A stretch of 64,000 bases of DNA from Gavia stellata (taxonomy: Eukaryota > Chordata > Aves > Gaviiformes > Gaviidae), in NCBI RefSeq assembly GCF_030936135.1, contig NC_082595.1, positions 79,828,135 through 79,892,134 of the forward strand, read 5' to 3'. Positions 1 to 13,059 of this stretch are shown here, one piece after another. Position 1 is the stretch's first letter. Every line of letters starts with the position of its first letter. The translations under genes were made by a program, and so were the position numbers. The notes below the pieces were generated by a model, which saw only the letters and a program-made list of their open reading frames with translations, was not told where the DNA came from and made no database searches.

Positions 1-3000
1 TTTGCATTTTGCATCTTTCGAAGGGTGGAAGAAGTTGACACAAGGCTCAGTTCCGCCTAGTTCAGACTATGAAATGGGAGATGTGAGTGCATGGGAAATA
101 CAAGAAAGGACTCAAAAGAGATTGCATTCCATTCTTGCTTTGTCCTTTTTTTTTTCCCTAAAGGAGCTGGAGAACACTAAAACCCTACAGCTATAAGGAC
201 CTTCTCACACCTGAAAATATCGCTACTGCTGTTTATATTTCCCTCTTGTACCGTGGTTCAAACTTTGCCACAGAGCCACCAGAGAGAAGCACCACAGCTG
301 TCAGGGGGAAAAAAAAAAGGAGAGAAACATGCCCCCAAATTGCTGTTTTTGTTTCTATGTCCTGGTCGAACACAAACAGCTGCAAAGCGAGAGTCACAAC
401 TCTATCACGCGCTATTACACACTAACAGTAGATGCTGAAATGGGCTCTGGTGTAGCCCCAAGGACGCTCGCTCGCAGCATCTGGAGGGTGACTGCACAAG
501 GCGCTCTGTCACCCCGGCACCGCTGGGAACACTCTGGGTTGCTTTTGGATAGTGACTGAGACCAAAGGGCTGAAACCTCTAAGAAAGGAGTAAAAAAAAA
601 AAAAAAAAAAAATTAAGTAACATCAAGCTGGAGCGGGACCAACACAGATGAGAAAGTAGCAGAGGAAGAAAGCATTTCAGGAAAACTGCATGGGAAGGGA
701 GGGAGCCACATAAGAGGAGAACGCTGTGTTGAAAACATGGTTACGAAAAAAAAGATATAAAAAGAGGAAGAGGTGCTGAAGTATTAAGTTGAAAACAAAT
801 AAGCATATCTAGAAATATAAAATACTACAAACAGACAGGATGAATACAGGGGAGAGAGAGAAACCATTGTAACAAACCCCCAGTTTTCTAGGAAGCTGCA
901 TTCAGAGAGGATCTTAAACTTATATAGCTTTGCAGGCCCAGGGCTATATAACCAACCACCAGTAAACTCAGAGCTTTGCAGCTGTTTTGCAAACTCCTCT
1001 AACAGAGCAAAGCAAAGCGTTCGCATCTCTAAAGGTCTTGCTCTGGGGAAGTCACCTGGGACGACCCCGGACCTGACCAGGAGTGGACAGGCAGAGCTCC
1101 TGATCAGCTCTCCCTGCCAGCGGTGAGGGGCCTTCCATGCCGGGAAACGAGGAGTATCAGCTAACGAACCTTCAGCGCTCAGAAACAAGGGCAGTGCCGG
1201 CTGCGAGCTTGGCCAGCTCACACAAGGACAGGCAGCAATGGAAACACGGGAACACATCCCTGTCCGGGGTGCCCCATGGCCCCCTCAGCTAAATGGCTTT
1301 ATGGGACACCCAAAACCGCCTGAGACAGTGATTGTCCAAAGCTGGTAGCGCTAACGAGGACGATGACCAGCCTGATTAAGCAATAACCAGGGAATGACAA
1401 AGAGAACCGTGAGGGATGCCTTGGAGCAGGCGGAGGAGCAGTGGCCCTGCTGGGGCACTGCCAGGCATCGCCCCGCAGCATCCCCAGCAGCTCCCCAGGG
1501 GGGCAGGAGCAGCTGGCACCCAGCCAGGGACCCACAGCACTGGGGTGGCATGGGGGGGGACACCCCTCCTCAGGGTGCACGTGGGGCTACGTGGGGCACC
1601 TGCCCACAGTGGTGCCTTAGTGAGGTGGCAGCAGTGGCAAGGGTGCATGCACCACGGGAGCACCCACAACTCCACAGGAGGGTCTGCACGCGGGCACCTG
1701 CACCCACACACAGGGCATGGGGTGTGTAATCCACACTGCCTGGGAGGGGGGCTCTTAAATGTTGGGGCTAAAAAGGCATGCTTAGAAATCTGCAGGCATT
1801 TATTAACATTTTGCAAGTGTCTAGTAATGTGGTTTATCTGATGTGTTGCTGATTTCAGTCCTGAACACACAGTTCACTGATTGCAGGTTAAATACGTGCT
1901 GCTAATAAATCAATAAATTGCTTTAATCCCCATTTCATTTAAACCATGTGAGCCGAGCAGTTTTTCCTTGCAGTAGGGCTGCATGTGCCAGTGACACTGT
2001 ATGAAGCCAGGACTGTGTTCTCCATAGTGGCAGCAGTAATTGTGACACTGGGGACACTATCTTCCACCAGCAATTTTAGCATCTAACCTACTTTCCAATG
2101 TTCTCCTGATGGTGGTCACCAAAGTAAAGCTATGCACCATGCTCTTCATATTGAGGTCCAGGGTAATTCTTTTGTAGTTCCAGTTTCAAAGACATATTTT
2201 ATCCCTCTTTCCAGTTGCCTGTAATGGTTGTGCGGTATTGGAGTATTTCAGATAAAAGTTTCAGTAGTGAGGAAATAAACTTCTGATTCTTAATGACAGC
2301 TGTGAGAGCTCGTGTCTTTGCTACTGTCATTGTGTTGCTGGACCATGACTGAAGAAACAACCACAATTTGATCAGTTAGAGAAATGCAGTGAAATGCAGA
2401 GTAACTCCAACTATGCGCATATTGAAAAGGTACCTAAAATAGATCCAAACCAACCTTCACTCTCTGCTGACTGCTGGCCAGATCATGAAATTATAGTTTT
2501 CGTACTAAAAAGTATGAAAGAACGCTGGCCTGTTCCTATTATGCAGCATTATACGCTGCTGATGCTGATGCGCTCCTGGGTAAATGTCAGCATAAACTCT
2601 GTGTTGTGTATATATTTCAATGATGTGCTTGAGTGTGTTACTCAGGGCTTTCAGGACAAAGACTACCAAAGAATTTCAGATCTCAGAATGTTCCATTTCT
2701 GGACAAGTTTCATAAAAAGGACCCAAATCCCAGCAGTTGGTGATAAAAATCTCTATTATAGACCTAGCTAAAATAAATAGGCAAATATGTATGGTCCGGA
2801 TCAGCACATGCCTGCCTGGGTGAACCATCACAAATAATCTATACGTAGAAGAAAAACAATCAGAAGACTGTATCTCGCTGAATACCTTATGAATATTCCC
2901 ACTGCATTAGAAAAGAAAGAAAATAGAAGGTTGCTTTGCTGGCTGAATTCGGACAGAAGGAAACGATGTATTTCTCAGGTCCACTACGAACTGACTGGAA

Positions 3001-3489
3001 AACAGCCTACATGCATTGAAAACATGTTTTTATGTGGAGTTGAACAGTATGCCACGTCTTCCGTTCCGCTTCCCAATGCAACAGTGAATTTGCCCTAATT
3101 TGTTAACTACAAACACGAAATGTACCCCCACATGTTCTGCAAATTGGGAGCTGCTCTATTTGAGCAGTGACCCCAAAATATCCCGTATCTCCCACCGTGG
3201 ATCGACTTGCTCCTTTGGGCCGGAGGTGCTCCTGGTGGTGCTTTACAGCTTGCTGCTTGCCAGCTGCAACGGCTGACTTACTATTCTATGGAAATAACAG
3301 TTGGAAAATCAATAGTTCTTTGCTGATTAATAACTGATTTTCCACTGACCGAAATGCCATGTTGGCCCCGCCGTAGCAGGCAGCGCAGGTCGCACATGGC
3401 TGAAGCCCCGTTTTTAACGTGCCAGCCCCAAAAACTCCCCTTTTTTCCCTTTCTTTCTTTTTTTTTTTTTTAATTTTTCATTCTACAAA
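1..3489. other. Gene-free flank, left part
   Basis: I see no gene here. It contains an A21 run at 592-612, a moderately GC-rich stretch at about 1060-1750 open in several frames on both strands but without any recognisable product, and otherwise AT-rich sequence. A 125-codon frame at 2394-2771 has no family features. Confidence 0.6.
592..612 (+). repeat. A21 homopolymer
   Basis: A pure A run lies in the gene-free flank. No retroposed gene is recognised upstream of it. Confidence 0.8.
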
Positions 3490-3760
3490 GTCTTTCCAGC
3501 GGCAACACGGCGGCAGGAAGCGCAGGAGGCGCGCATCCCCCCCGCTCTCGCTGCGGTAAGCGCAGCAAGCGCGCATCGCCCCCCCGGCGCTCGGCGCCGC
3601 CGCTGGCCGCCAGGTGGCGCTGCAGCCCGCCCTTTGCGCCGCCCGCGGGGCCCCGCGCAGCGCTGCGCCCCCGCTCCCGCCCCGCTCCTGCCGCAGCGCC
3701 GCGCTGCGGACACGGGAAGGGAGCGGCGCGTTGCGACAGGGCCCCGTAGCGTGGGTCTGG
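3490..3760. promoter_or_regulatory. Isolated small CpG island in the gene-free flank
   Basis: About 270 bp of very GC- and CpG-rich sequence is bounded by AT-rich DNA (a T-rich tract at 3438-3480 on the left). It includes a 20-bp segment repeated 40 bp apart with two mismatches (3518-3537 and 3558-3577, AAGCGCAG-AGCGCGCATC) and a GTAAGC donor-like site at 3556. It also contains a CTCF-type motif. It could be an orphan CpG island, a distal regulatory element or the start of a noncoding RNA. No coding exon is evident; the 228-codon frame through it opens with GTG and has no recognisable family. Confidence 0.7.
3607..3622 (+). promoter_or_regulatory. CTCF-type binding motif
   Basis: CCGCCAGGTGGCGCTG matches the vertebrate CTCF core (CCASYAGRKGGCRSTR) at every position except a G for A at the third base. 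It is centred in the orphan CpG island. Occupancy is unknown. Confidence 0.65.
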
Positions 3761-6700
3761 TTAGCACTTCCTAACGTCCCTGCTGAGCAGCGGGGGCAGC
3801 TGTGTCCTCAGTGCCAATCAGCCTTCTGCTCTAAGGAAAGTATTTCAATACGTGTGGTTCACATCTTCGTAACGGGCTCCACAGTTTACTTGCAGGTAGG
3901 TTTTTATTTTGGACCATTTCATTTGCGTTCCCATCTGTTTCACCTCACTGCAGGGGTGAGGAAGGGGCTTCTGATAACAGCAGCAGGACATCACCCGGTC
4001 AGGCACCCCAGGGAAGTCAAGGACAGAGGATGGTTGTGGCGGATAATGCTGAAGACCTCAGATCAGGCGATACAGGCTCTGGTGCCTCACTGCACCGTCT
4101 GCAAAGTGGGGACTGATATTTCTCCTTCATCACAGGAGCACCACGAGTCCTGTGAGGATCCTGGCAAAGTGCTCCGGTGTCCCCTGGCCCTGTCAAACCA
4201 CAGCGGGCTGCTCCTGCGCCAAAAGGCTGAAGAGCTCTTCACACGAGTAACCCAAAGGAGCTCCCGTGTTTTGCAAATCTCTGCGGCAGGGTTTCATTAG
4301 CATCGCTTTTGGAGGAGCCTGCCCCTGCTCACACAGCCAGGCACACGTATGCTGAAGGCTGCATGCACGACCGCTCCTCTCCCGGCCAGCCTCTGCCCTC
4401 GTCTTGCCCTCACCCACCGGCCCCGCTCCAGGGCATCCAGCCAAGAGCACTGCCAGGATGGACAGCCAGGGCAAATGGTTCATGGGGGTGAAAGCCAAGA
4501 CTGTTAGCCCATCTAATCAAATCTTTATTTAACACAAGCTCTTGAGTTTACTCAGGGTCTCCTCTCCTGAATCCTCTATATGTGCCTTGCTAAAGTATGT
4601 CTTCTTGCAGGGTATCCAGCATGGATAACCAGAAATGGAGAGTTCACCACCCACTTCTGCTGTATCAACAGACTATTCAGTTTTGCTGTTTCAGACATGC
4701 TTCATTTCCCATTTGATTTTGTTCTGTTATATCTACCTGCCTGGAAAGGTTCTCATCATAACTTTTCCCAGTAGTTTAAAGAGCTCTTTAGCACCCAGAC
4801 TTTTCTTCTCACAAAGGTATTTATAACCGTAACCAAGGCAGCTCGCAGTCTTTCTCATAACCCCATCAGGAGGAAGGCTTGTCCTTTGCTACAAGGCAAT
4901 GACTCCGAGCCTTGCTTCAGCTTCATGATGCTTTCTCCACTGCTTACAATTTTTCAGCAAATGAATGTGACAGCCCTTACTTCTTACAAACAGGGTTTGT
5001 GTGTAACACATCAAATGGAAACATGCACTACAATGTAAAATCAAAGGTCCTGATTCTCATTGACATTAGAGACCTTTAACTAACTCCCGCAAATTACATT
5101 TCATTTAGATCCAATGTACTGGTCCCCTAAAATGTTGGTGTTGGAATGGGGCCAGATTGTAAATAAGGAGTTGACTCTCAATTATTTTTATTGACTTAAC
5201 ATGCCAAGGTTGGCATAACTTCACTCACACCTTCAGGGGATACACACGTCTGACTTATGTCAGCATTAACAAACTAAGAATCAGGCCAACTGCTTGTGCC
5301 CTAAGTTGTTACCCCAGACCCCCTCGACTAAGACGATGCTTCTGCATCCAGAAATTTCCTTCGTTCCCTTTCAATATGCCATTAGTAACAGCTAAATAGG
5401 AGGGCTGAAAGGCGATAAATACATCTGCATTTCTAAGCATGGCTGATGCTTTCTTTCCTTAAAATTACTTACATGTGGCATCTACTTGCCTGAGTCATTA
5501 ATTCCCCTTTTACAGAGACTGCCTCCATTATTTTTATGCTTTGTCCTTTATGTTTGCTTACATTGTCCCTGTTTTCCATGTCAGAGAGCACAAGGTGCTG
5601 TACCCCATTAAGGATGACTAATACATGGACAGAAAGGAAGAAAGAGACATTAAAACAGAAAGAAATGCATGCTAAAAACATTGCAGAGTACTTAACAGAA
5701 AAGCCCTGCTGCTCACATGAAAGCAATCTGCGAAAGGAGACTATTAGAAAGCGAATGCACATGACTGAGGTGGAAATACAATTAAACCACCAGAGTAAAA
5801 TAACAGAAAATGTAGTAGTGAGGTTAATAATAAACTCCAGCCATGAAAGCACGAAGTGTAGAAGGGAAATTACACTGCCAGTCATCATCTCTTTATTAGG
5901 GAACTCATTAAAACCAGAGCAGCACCACTTCTTCCAATGGAAAATTTGGATGGGCACGAGCGGGTCCCTACTGGAAAGAGGCAGCCGCGTCCAGGAGAGC
6001 TCCGTGTGGGAGCAGAGGAGGGACGATCCCGCTGCAGATGCTAATGCAATATTTTCCTTAATTGGTTTATGTGCTTACTGTGCATGTGCATCACAAACAC
6101 AGCTGATTGCTCACTACTACTCCCTTGGCTTCCGTCTATCTCATTCTGCCTCGCCTACCTTGCAATTTAAATCCCCATATTTCAATTTCATGACAGGACA
6201 ATCTGTAGCAAAATCTTCGCTCCTCTCTGCTTCAGTCATCCTGGCTCATCTTATTCTTGCTTTGCCAGTACTCAGCTCTCTTCATACTGCTTCTCCATCC
6301 AGCTTCACGCTTCGCACTCCCAAATCGCCTCCTTAAATTCCTTTTTTCCTTTCTCTCCTCCTGCCTCTGCCTTTACTTAGAAGCGAACCCACTGCCCTTG
6401 GCTCCGTTTGCAGCTGGGTCATGGTGTGTCAGGAGATGGGGATGTAAAAAGACTGGAGAAATCAGGAAACTTGTCGTGGGGAAGAAGGGGACAAGGGATG
6501 GGGATGTGCATAAGCATGGCTGCCTGTATAATTTTTGCCCAGTAAAAAAGGCAGTAACAGCCAAAGAAAAATCTTGATGAAAGCGACACATTTACAAAAC
6601 ATTTCAGTTTTGGTTTTTATTGAAAGTGAAAGATCTGTCAATACAATTTGCTGAGACTCAGAGACCTTTAAATAATTAGAATAACTTTTCTGCATCTAAT

Positions 6701-7277
6701 TTGAAAAGTGCAAGGGTTGCCAAAATAGATGCTGTTTCCTTGTATTCCTCCACGGGTATATTATAAGCACACACTCAAACATGCATTCATATTGGGAGCT
6801 TGTAATCCTTAGCTGTAATTCTCCAAACGGATAAGGATACCAATGCAAAATTTCACAATTTTTTTTTTCATTTTTTTTCCGTTATGATAGGTTTTTTTAA
6901 TTATTATAGTTACAGTGCCAAATTAAAAGTCATCTTGAAATTGCTTTAAACACAAATGCTAAGCACTGAGGGAGTTTTGCAAAGACACAGTTGGGGTGGG
7001 GTGCACCGTTCCTGGTGACCTTCAAAGCCCTTTTAAAACCTTGTTCAAAGCTGCTAACAGTGCCTCTGTTTTGACAGAAGAGTAGGGGATCCTAACTTTC
7101 TAGGAACTTTCCAGATGTAGAAATATACTGCCTCTGTTTTTATTTACTGTATCATTCTGTACTTTTAGAAGGTAAATATTTTGGAAGAGGGATCCTATTT
7201 GTGTAAAATATGTCTATGTTTCTGTATGAATGTAACACCGCACTCGGCATAAAAATGGGTAACTTCAACATGTAGAT
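3761..7277. other. Gene-free flank between the orphan CpG island and the CR1 copy
   Basis: No gene can be supported. It contains a 267-codon stop-free plus frame (5536-6336) discussed under findings, and AT-rich sequence around 6840-6960. No transposon is recognised. Confidence 0.55.
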
Positions 7278-8182
7278 GGTGGGATTGAGTGCACCTTCAG
7301 CAAGTTGGCAGGTGACAACAAGCTGAGTGGTGCAGTTGATTTGCTAGAAGGAAGGGATGCCAGAGGGACCTTGGCAGTTTTGAGGAGTAGGCCTGTGTGA
7401 ATCTCACGAGGTTCAACAAGGCCAAGTCCAAAGTCCTACACCTGGGTCGGGGCAACCCCTGGTATCAATACAGGCTGAGGGATGAAGGGATTGAGAGCAG
7501 CCCTGTGGAGAAAGACTGTGGGGAACTGGTGGATGAAAGCTGGACATGAGCCGGCGATGTGCACTCGCAGCCCAGAAAGCCAACTGTATCCTGGGCTGCA
7601 TCAAAAGAAGGGTGGCCGGCAGGTCAAGGGAGGTGATTCTCCCCCTCTACTCAGCTCTGGTGAGACCCCACCTGGAGTACCGCGTCCAGCTCTGGAGCCC
7701 TCAGCACAGGAAAGACATGGACTTGTTGGAGCAGGTCCAAGGCAGGGCCACAAAAATGATCAGAGGGATGGAACACCTCTCCTGTGAAGACAGGCTGAGA
7801 GAGTGGGGGTTGTTCAGCCTGGAGAAGAGAAGGCTCCAGGGAGACCTTATTGCAGCCTTTCCATGTAAAAAAGGGGCTTGTAAGAAAGACGGAAAGAGAC
7901 TATTTACCAGGCCTATAGTGATAGGACACAGGGTAATGGTTTTAAACTGGAAGAGGATAGATTTAAACTGGACATAAGGAAGACATTTTTTACGATGTGG
8001 CTGGTGAGGCACTGGAACAGGTTGCCCAGAGAAGTTGTGGATGCCCCAACCCTGGACATGTTCAAGGCCAGGCTGGATGGGGCTTTGAACAACCTGATCT
8101 AGTGGAAGGTGTCCCTGCCCATGGCAGAGGGGTTGGACTAGATGATCTTTGAAGGTCCCTTCAATCCAAACCATTCTGTGAA
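7278..8182 (+). mobile_element. CR1 LINE, 5'-truncated 3' end (reverse transcriptase C-terminus and 3' UTR)
   Basis: The translated plus strand shows CR1 ORF2 C-terminal landmarks: [55 protein letters not shown] and LREWGLFSLEKRRLQGDLIAAF. The 3' UTR ends in the avian CR1 signature (GGTTGGACTAGATGATCTTT through ATTCTGTGA). It is 5'-truncated within the reverse transcriptase, where the usual FADDTK box reads LAGDNK. At least one frame break lies before 7546 and another after 7860. It is a dead copy, moderately diverged, in the flank of B3GAT2. Confidence 0.93.
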
Positions 8183-11100
8183 TACCAGCTGTGTAATACT
8201 CTCTCTCCAGTTGCCTCCCCTGTCCCAAGAAAGGAAAGACAAGCTGAGTATAAGGATACGGGAACACATCTGCAGCTGAGGTCCTCCACCGCTCGCAGCC
8301 CCATTCCTGACCATGCTTCCTGTGGAGCCCAGCCCTGCACACCCCGCTGGTGTCCCAACCCCAGTGCAGCAGGCCTGTGGGGAAGCCACCAAGGATGAAA
8401 GAAAAAGGCAAAGCCAAGGGAAAAGTCAGGGAGAAATATTTATGAGAGCAGAACTGGCTAATGTTTCATGGTATCTCATTTTCCGTATGGGGGATACTTC
8501 TGAAGGAGGGGTGAGGGTGAGTGGCAGCTTTGTTTCCCAGAGCTGCCTTTTGCTCCAGCTGTTTGTTTGACTTGCTACTGGCAGGATTCGGGCTTGCATG
8601 CTGTTTTCTTTTTTGATTTTTGCTAGCTCACCGTGCCCTGGGGGAGCCTTGGAGAGCTGCTTCCCTTCCCCTGCCCTTATTGCTGCTGCTCGCAATTTTC
8701 CTGCAAATTGTTTTCTCTGCTACTGCTATGGGTTTTCACACTTTGAGTTTCTTTCTAAGGTTTTCAAGGCTGCGATGGCCACCAGTATGAGGTCCCTGGA
8801 AACAAAACAGATTGTATTAACCAAATCTGGACAAGACAAAGTGTAATTAACACTTCAAGTCATCAACACCCAGCTCATAGCAGAGTGGTGGTAAAAACAG
8901 CATTTAAATCCTTGGATCGTCAGAGGGCTCTGCTGTGGAGCTGACTTAACGGAGCCCCTTCATAGAATACATGGATGCCATCAAGTTGTGTGGACCATGG
9001 GGGTCCTGGTGCTGGCAGTGGGCCCTGCAGCTGGTGGTGTGGTCACCACCCCTCCACTGTGCTCATGGCCAGGCCAGTGCCTCAAAAGGTTGGTCAGAGA
9101 GGGATGGGCAGGGATAGGAAGGGGCACCGTGCAAGAGGATGCCTCCTTCTAGGCAGGCTGCAGACATGTGGGATGTCTCCCAAGAGAAGCACTAGAACTA
9201 TTGGTTCATAAACTGAAAGAAAAAATTAAAATGGTTGGAGAAAGCAGAACACATATTTTATTTAATATCCTCATGATTAGTGAACGCCTCACTTAGAAAG
9301 AGAGAAATGCAGAGTCAACGCTTCCACAGTCTGCGAAGGCTCTAAGCAATACCTGCTCCTGTCTCAGGTGGGAGCACCAGGTGACATAAAATCCCTTTTT
9401 TCTCCTTCTCTGGCCTTGTGATTCCTACCCTCACTCTGTCCATCCTCTAGCATCACTTCAGTCAGTGTGTAGAAATCACAATTTCTTTCTTCCCCTCATC
9501 GTTGGCGTGACTAGCATATATCCTCATGGAGAGGACGTCCTTCTTGAAGGTGGCAAATGTGGGCTTAAGCCATCCCAGCTGGGTTGGGGCTGAAGGTAAC
9601 TGAGCTACTCAGACAAGGAGAGACCAGGACAAAACGAGCCCAGCAAACACTGGAGTCAGCACAGAGGGATGCTTCCCCTGTTTAGGTGCCTGCAGGATGG
9701 TGCTGCAGCTGAAAAGAAAGGTTTGGGGGTGGCGTGGGGTCATAAAATTGGGCTTAGGAGAATCAGACCTTTCATAAGCTCTAGTCTTAATAGTGAATGG
9801 TAAAATGGGAAGAATCCCTGGTGTGCTTTTCAACTGTCTGTATGGTGGTGTAGCCACTAAGTTTAATTCTCCTCCAATTAAGCTTAAGCTTGAGGACAAA
9901 CACTTGGAAGCATGTAAACAAGAAGTGACAGAATCCAGACCTTAAACACCTACCCTGATAGCCTAAGAGAAAGATTTTAATACAGGGGAAAATAATCCTC
10001 TGACAGAAAATGAACCTTAGGAAAAAAAAACACAGGCAAAAGCCAAATATATGCTGAGATTCAGGGGAGGAAGAAGAAGGTTTTCCTTTGGGATCAGAAT
10101 GGGACCCAGAAATCATCCTTGAAAAAAAATAACCCTGAAACCCCCTCCCAAAATTTTGCAAGCATTTTGCAGTCTCTGAACGCCTCCAGCTTCCCCCTCC
10201 TGCAGTGGATGAGGTTCTTACTATATGGCCTTCTTCGCTATGAAATTTAAATTACTGAACTATAAATTGCTTTCCAAACAGTGGCTGGCACCTTGTATTT
10301 TAGTCAAAGTCACTGGTGATGTGTCCAGGTTTCCTGGAAATGCATTCAGAAAGACTGCTATTGATTTAGACCTTCACGCAGATCTATTATGCCCAGCAAA
10401 ATTCTCCAGGGGGTGAAGTTTGTTTTTTCAGACCATGCTTGTGCCAAACAATCCTGTAGCACCAATCAGACAGGGCACTTGACAAAAGCAGTTTGGGGAA
10501 GATAGAGACATTTCATTTGATGGAGAAAATAATGTAAGAAAATTCTATTATTCTGGACGTTAAATTTGATTTTCCTCCTGGTTTCACCTCACCCCTAGAC
10601 CTTGTTCCGGTGTGAGGCTGGGATAAGTAACTGAGCCTGACTATGGCACATGGTAGAGTTGTGAATTATTTTGGCCCCAGCCTTGCAATGAACTCTTTGC
10701 GGCCTAGGAGTCTATCTGCATTGCCGGGTAAATAAATCCATGTAAGGTGAACCCCTGTGCAAGCTGGTGCAGAGAGCCTGTCGGTTACCTCTGGGGGTCC
10801 TCCGTTATTGGAGGAAAGGGCAGAGCTATGAGGAGCTGCGGGGGACAGAAGTCCTACAGAGGAGGGAGCTCTTTGCCAGCCTCTGCTGGAGTTTGGGGAG
10901 AATAAATTGGGCTTGCCTAGGACCCATTTGCCTTTTATTTGTAAGAAAGACTGGTGGGACTGCTCCTGGTAAGATGCAGATACATTTTAAATTTGGGGTT
11001 AATAAAATTCTATTATTCCTTTATGCTCTGCATTAAACAAGAGCACTGAGCACACCTCTATTTTGAACAGGTTTGATAATGAGACCTCAGACAAACAAGG

Positions 11101-13059
11101 ACGGGAAATTGCTAAGGAAAAAGCTTCTCCTTGGGGAGATGTCCCTTAGGCAGGGCTGTGTGTCTGTCTGAGTGCTCTGCAGGCGGGCGTCACCTCTGGG
11201 TCACCAGCAGTGACGAAGCGAGAGGCAGCACAGCTGGACCCGGTGCTTGGGTTTTGTTTTTGAATATTCTTTTTTCTCTGGCTGGGGAAGAGTTGCTCAT
11301 CAACGGGATGCGGATAAAGCAATTGGGTCTCCCAGGTTTCTGGGCTGGACCTTAAGCCAGTGCTGTTTAGATTATTCAGGGGGCACCGCCTAGGTAATTT
11401 AATTCCATGCAAACTTCTGCAAACAGTTCCTGTCAGAAAAGTAACATCATTTCCCCTATACTTACTCCACCTAATCTTTGTTTTATGAAATCTAGGAGAC
11501 TGGACAACCTTTATTTGTTGTTTGTTCTTATTTAATATTTTACATGTTCTTTATATCACTTTAGTGTTTGCTTCTTTTTTGTTGTTTTTTTCTCCCAGTT
11601 GCAATGTTAAGAAATCAGGCAAGCAAGTTTTATTTCCAGAAAGCAATAAGCAGTTGAAGAAAAAGTTTTAATAATGAAAATACCTGTTTTATTGCATTGC
11701 TGTCTAGAGCAGCAATATCTAGAAGGTATAAAGAGCATGTAGCTCCCTATTGAGGAGAAAAGGTCTGTTTATCACAAAAAAGCCTATTTGGCTTTGAAAG
11801 AAGTATCTTAATTTTCTGTAAGAGCTTAAAAACCTCTCATGCTTCCTTTAGTTTTCTGCCTCTGTGCTATAGTCACTTATTGCCTCTGTTTGAAATTAGG
11901 TTATGAATTCTTCGTGACTAGAGCTTCTTTACGTGCAACCAGTGCTGCGAGACTTTCATCCCGGTGCATTCTGTGTGATCAGCTGTTCCCTGCAAAGAGG
12001 TAGTGCGCAAAGGAGGACCAATGCCTTTATTTACCCTGTAGTCATATGAATTACACAATAGGAATGTTCTACTGAAAGCTTTGAACAAACAGTGGCTGAT
12101 GCTCTGGCCCTGTTAAAGTCAGTGGCAAAGCTACCATTGACTACCAAACAGTAAAAATTTCACTTTGAAATTCTAACAACTCTCAACATCTAACCTGACA
12201 TTGTGAACGTCTGAATCTGCATCAGTATGGAGAGCCTGTGTGTGAGTAAAAGGAGCAGACCCAGGATTTCAGGTGATGTTTTGCATCTATCGCAGAAAAA
12301 CACTCTGGTGTAAAAAGGAGGAGTCGTGTTCAAATTTCTGCATTAAAAAAATGTAGAAGTGTAAATTTGACATCAGTCACAAAAAGCTGGAAGAACAACA
12401 GGAATCTGAAAAAATAAGGATGATCATTGCTACGTGATGCATCCAAGTACAGATATTAACTAGCTTTTAAAAATACTTTTATCTTACGTTCTGCCTGGGC
12501 AAATTTCATTCATGCATGTTATAAATACAGGTAGAGGTGAAGGCAATGAATTATGAGGAGAGAAAGGACTAGCAAACCCAGCTCTTAAAGCAATATATAA
12601 TTTAACACTTAATCCTTTACAGGATTCTGAGAAAGAGAAATGATTCAGACTTTACAATAAATAATGATCTATAAAGGACTGATCTTCCATGGAATGACTT
12701 TGGTGACTGTGACTCCATCTCTACATTTTAATCTAGCCAGCAACTGTTACAATAGTGAAGTTAATATATTTGTCATATGGAGCTCAGGGTGGAGTTTGAA
12801 ATCACTGTGCTGCACTTGGTCCATGGGGATCTGTCTATTGCATTGTAGGTGAGTTTTTCTGAAAAGCCTACCCAAACATGCATAGCGTTTTAAAAGCAAT
12901 ATGCATGACTGACCTTCCACAGAGTTCCTTTTTTTCCTTTATTAGTCACAAAACCAGTTATTTTTGACCAGATATTTCATGCAATTATTTTCAACAAGAG
13001 CACAGGAGCAGAGGAGGGACTATCTAGACAGGCTAGCTGTATTCACGTCAGCTGGCTTT
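8183..13059. other. Gene-free flank
   Basis: No gene, RNA or transposon is recognised. Open frames are short, and none has a family signature. Confidence 0.6.

Noticed and set aside
1299..1870. Overlapping open frames on both strands near 1300-1870
   Set aside because: Several frames are open at once in a locally GC-rich stretch, with no consistent codon pattern, splice structure or family.
2394..2771. 125-codon plus frame
   Set aside because: No domain, no neighbouring gene structure and length within chance expectation.
3614..4300. 228-codon plus frame starting in the orphan CpG island
   Set aside because: It opens with GTG rather than ATG, half of it is CpG-island low complexity, and it has no recognisable domain.
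7701..8417. 238-codon minus frame
   Set aside because: It is antisense to the CR1 copy at 7278-8182 and extends beyond it only by chance.
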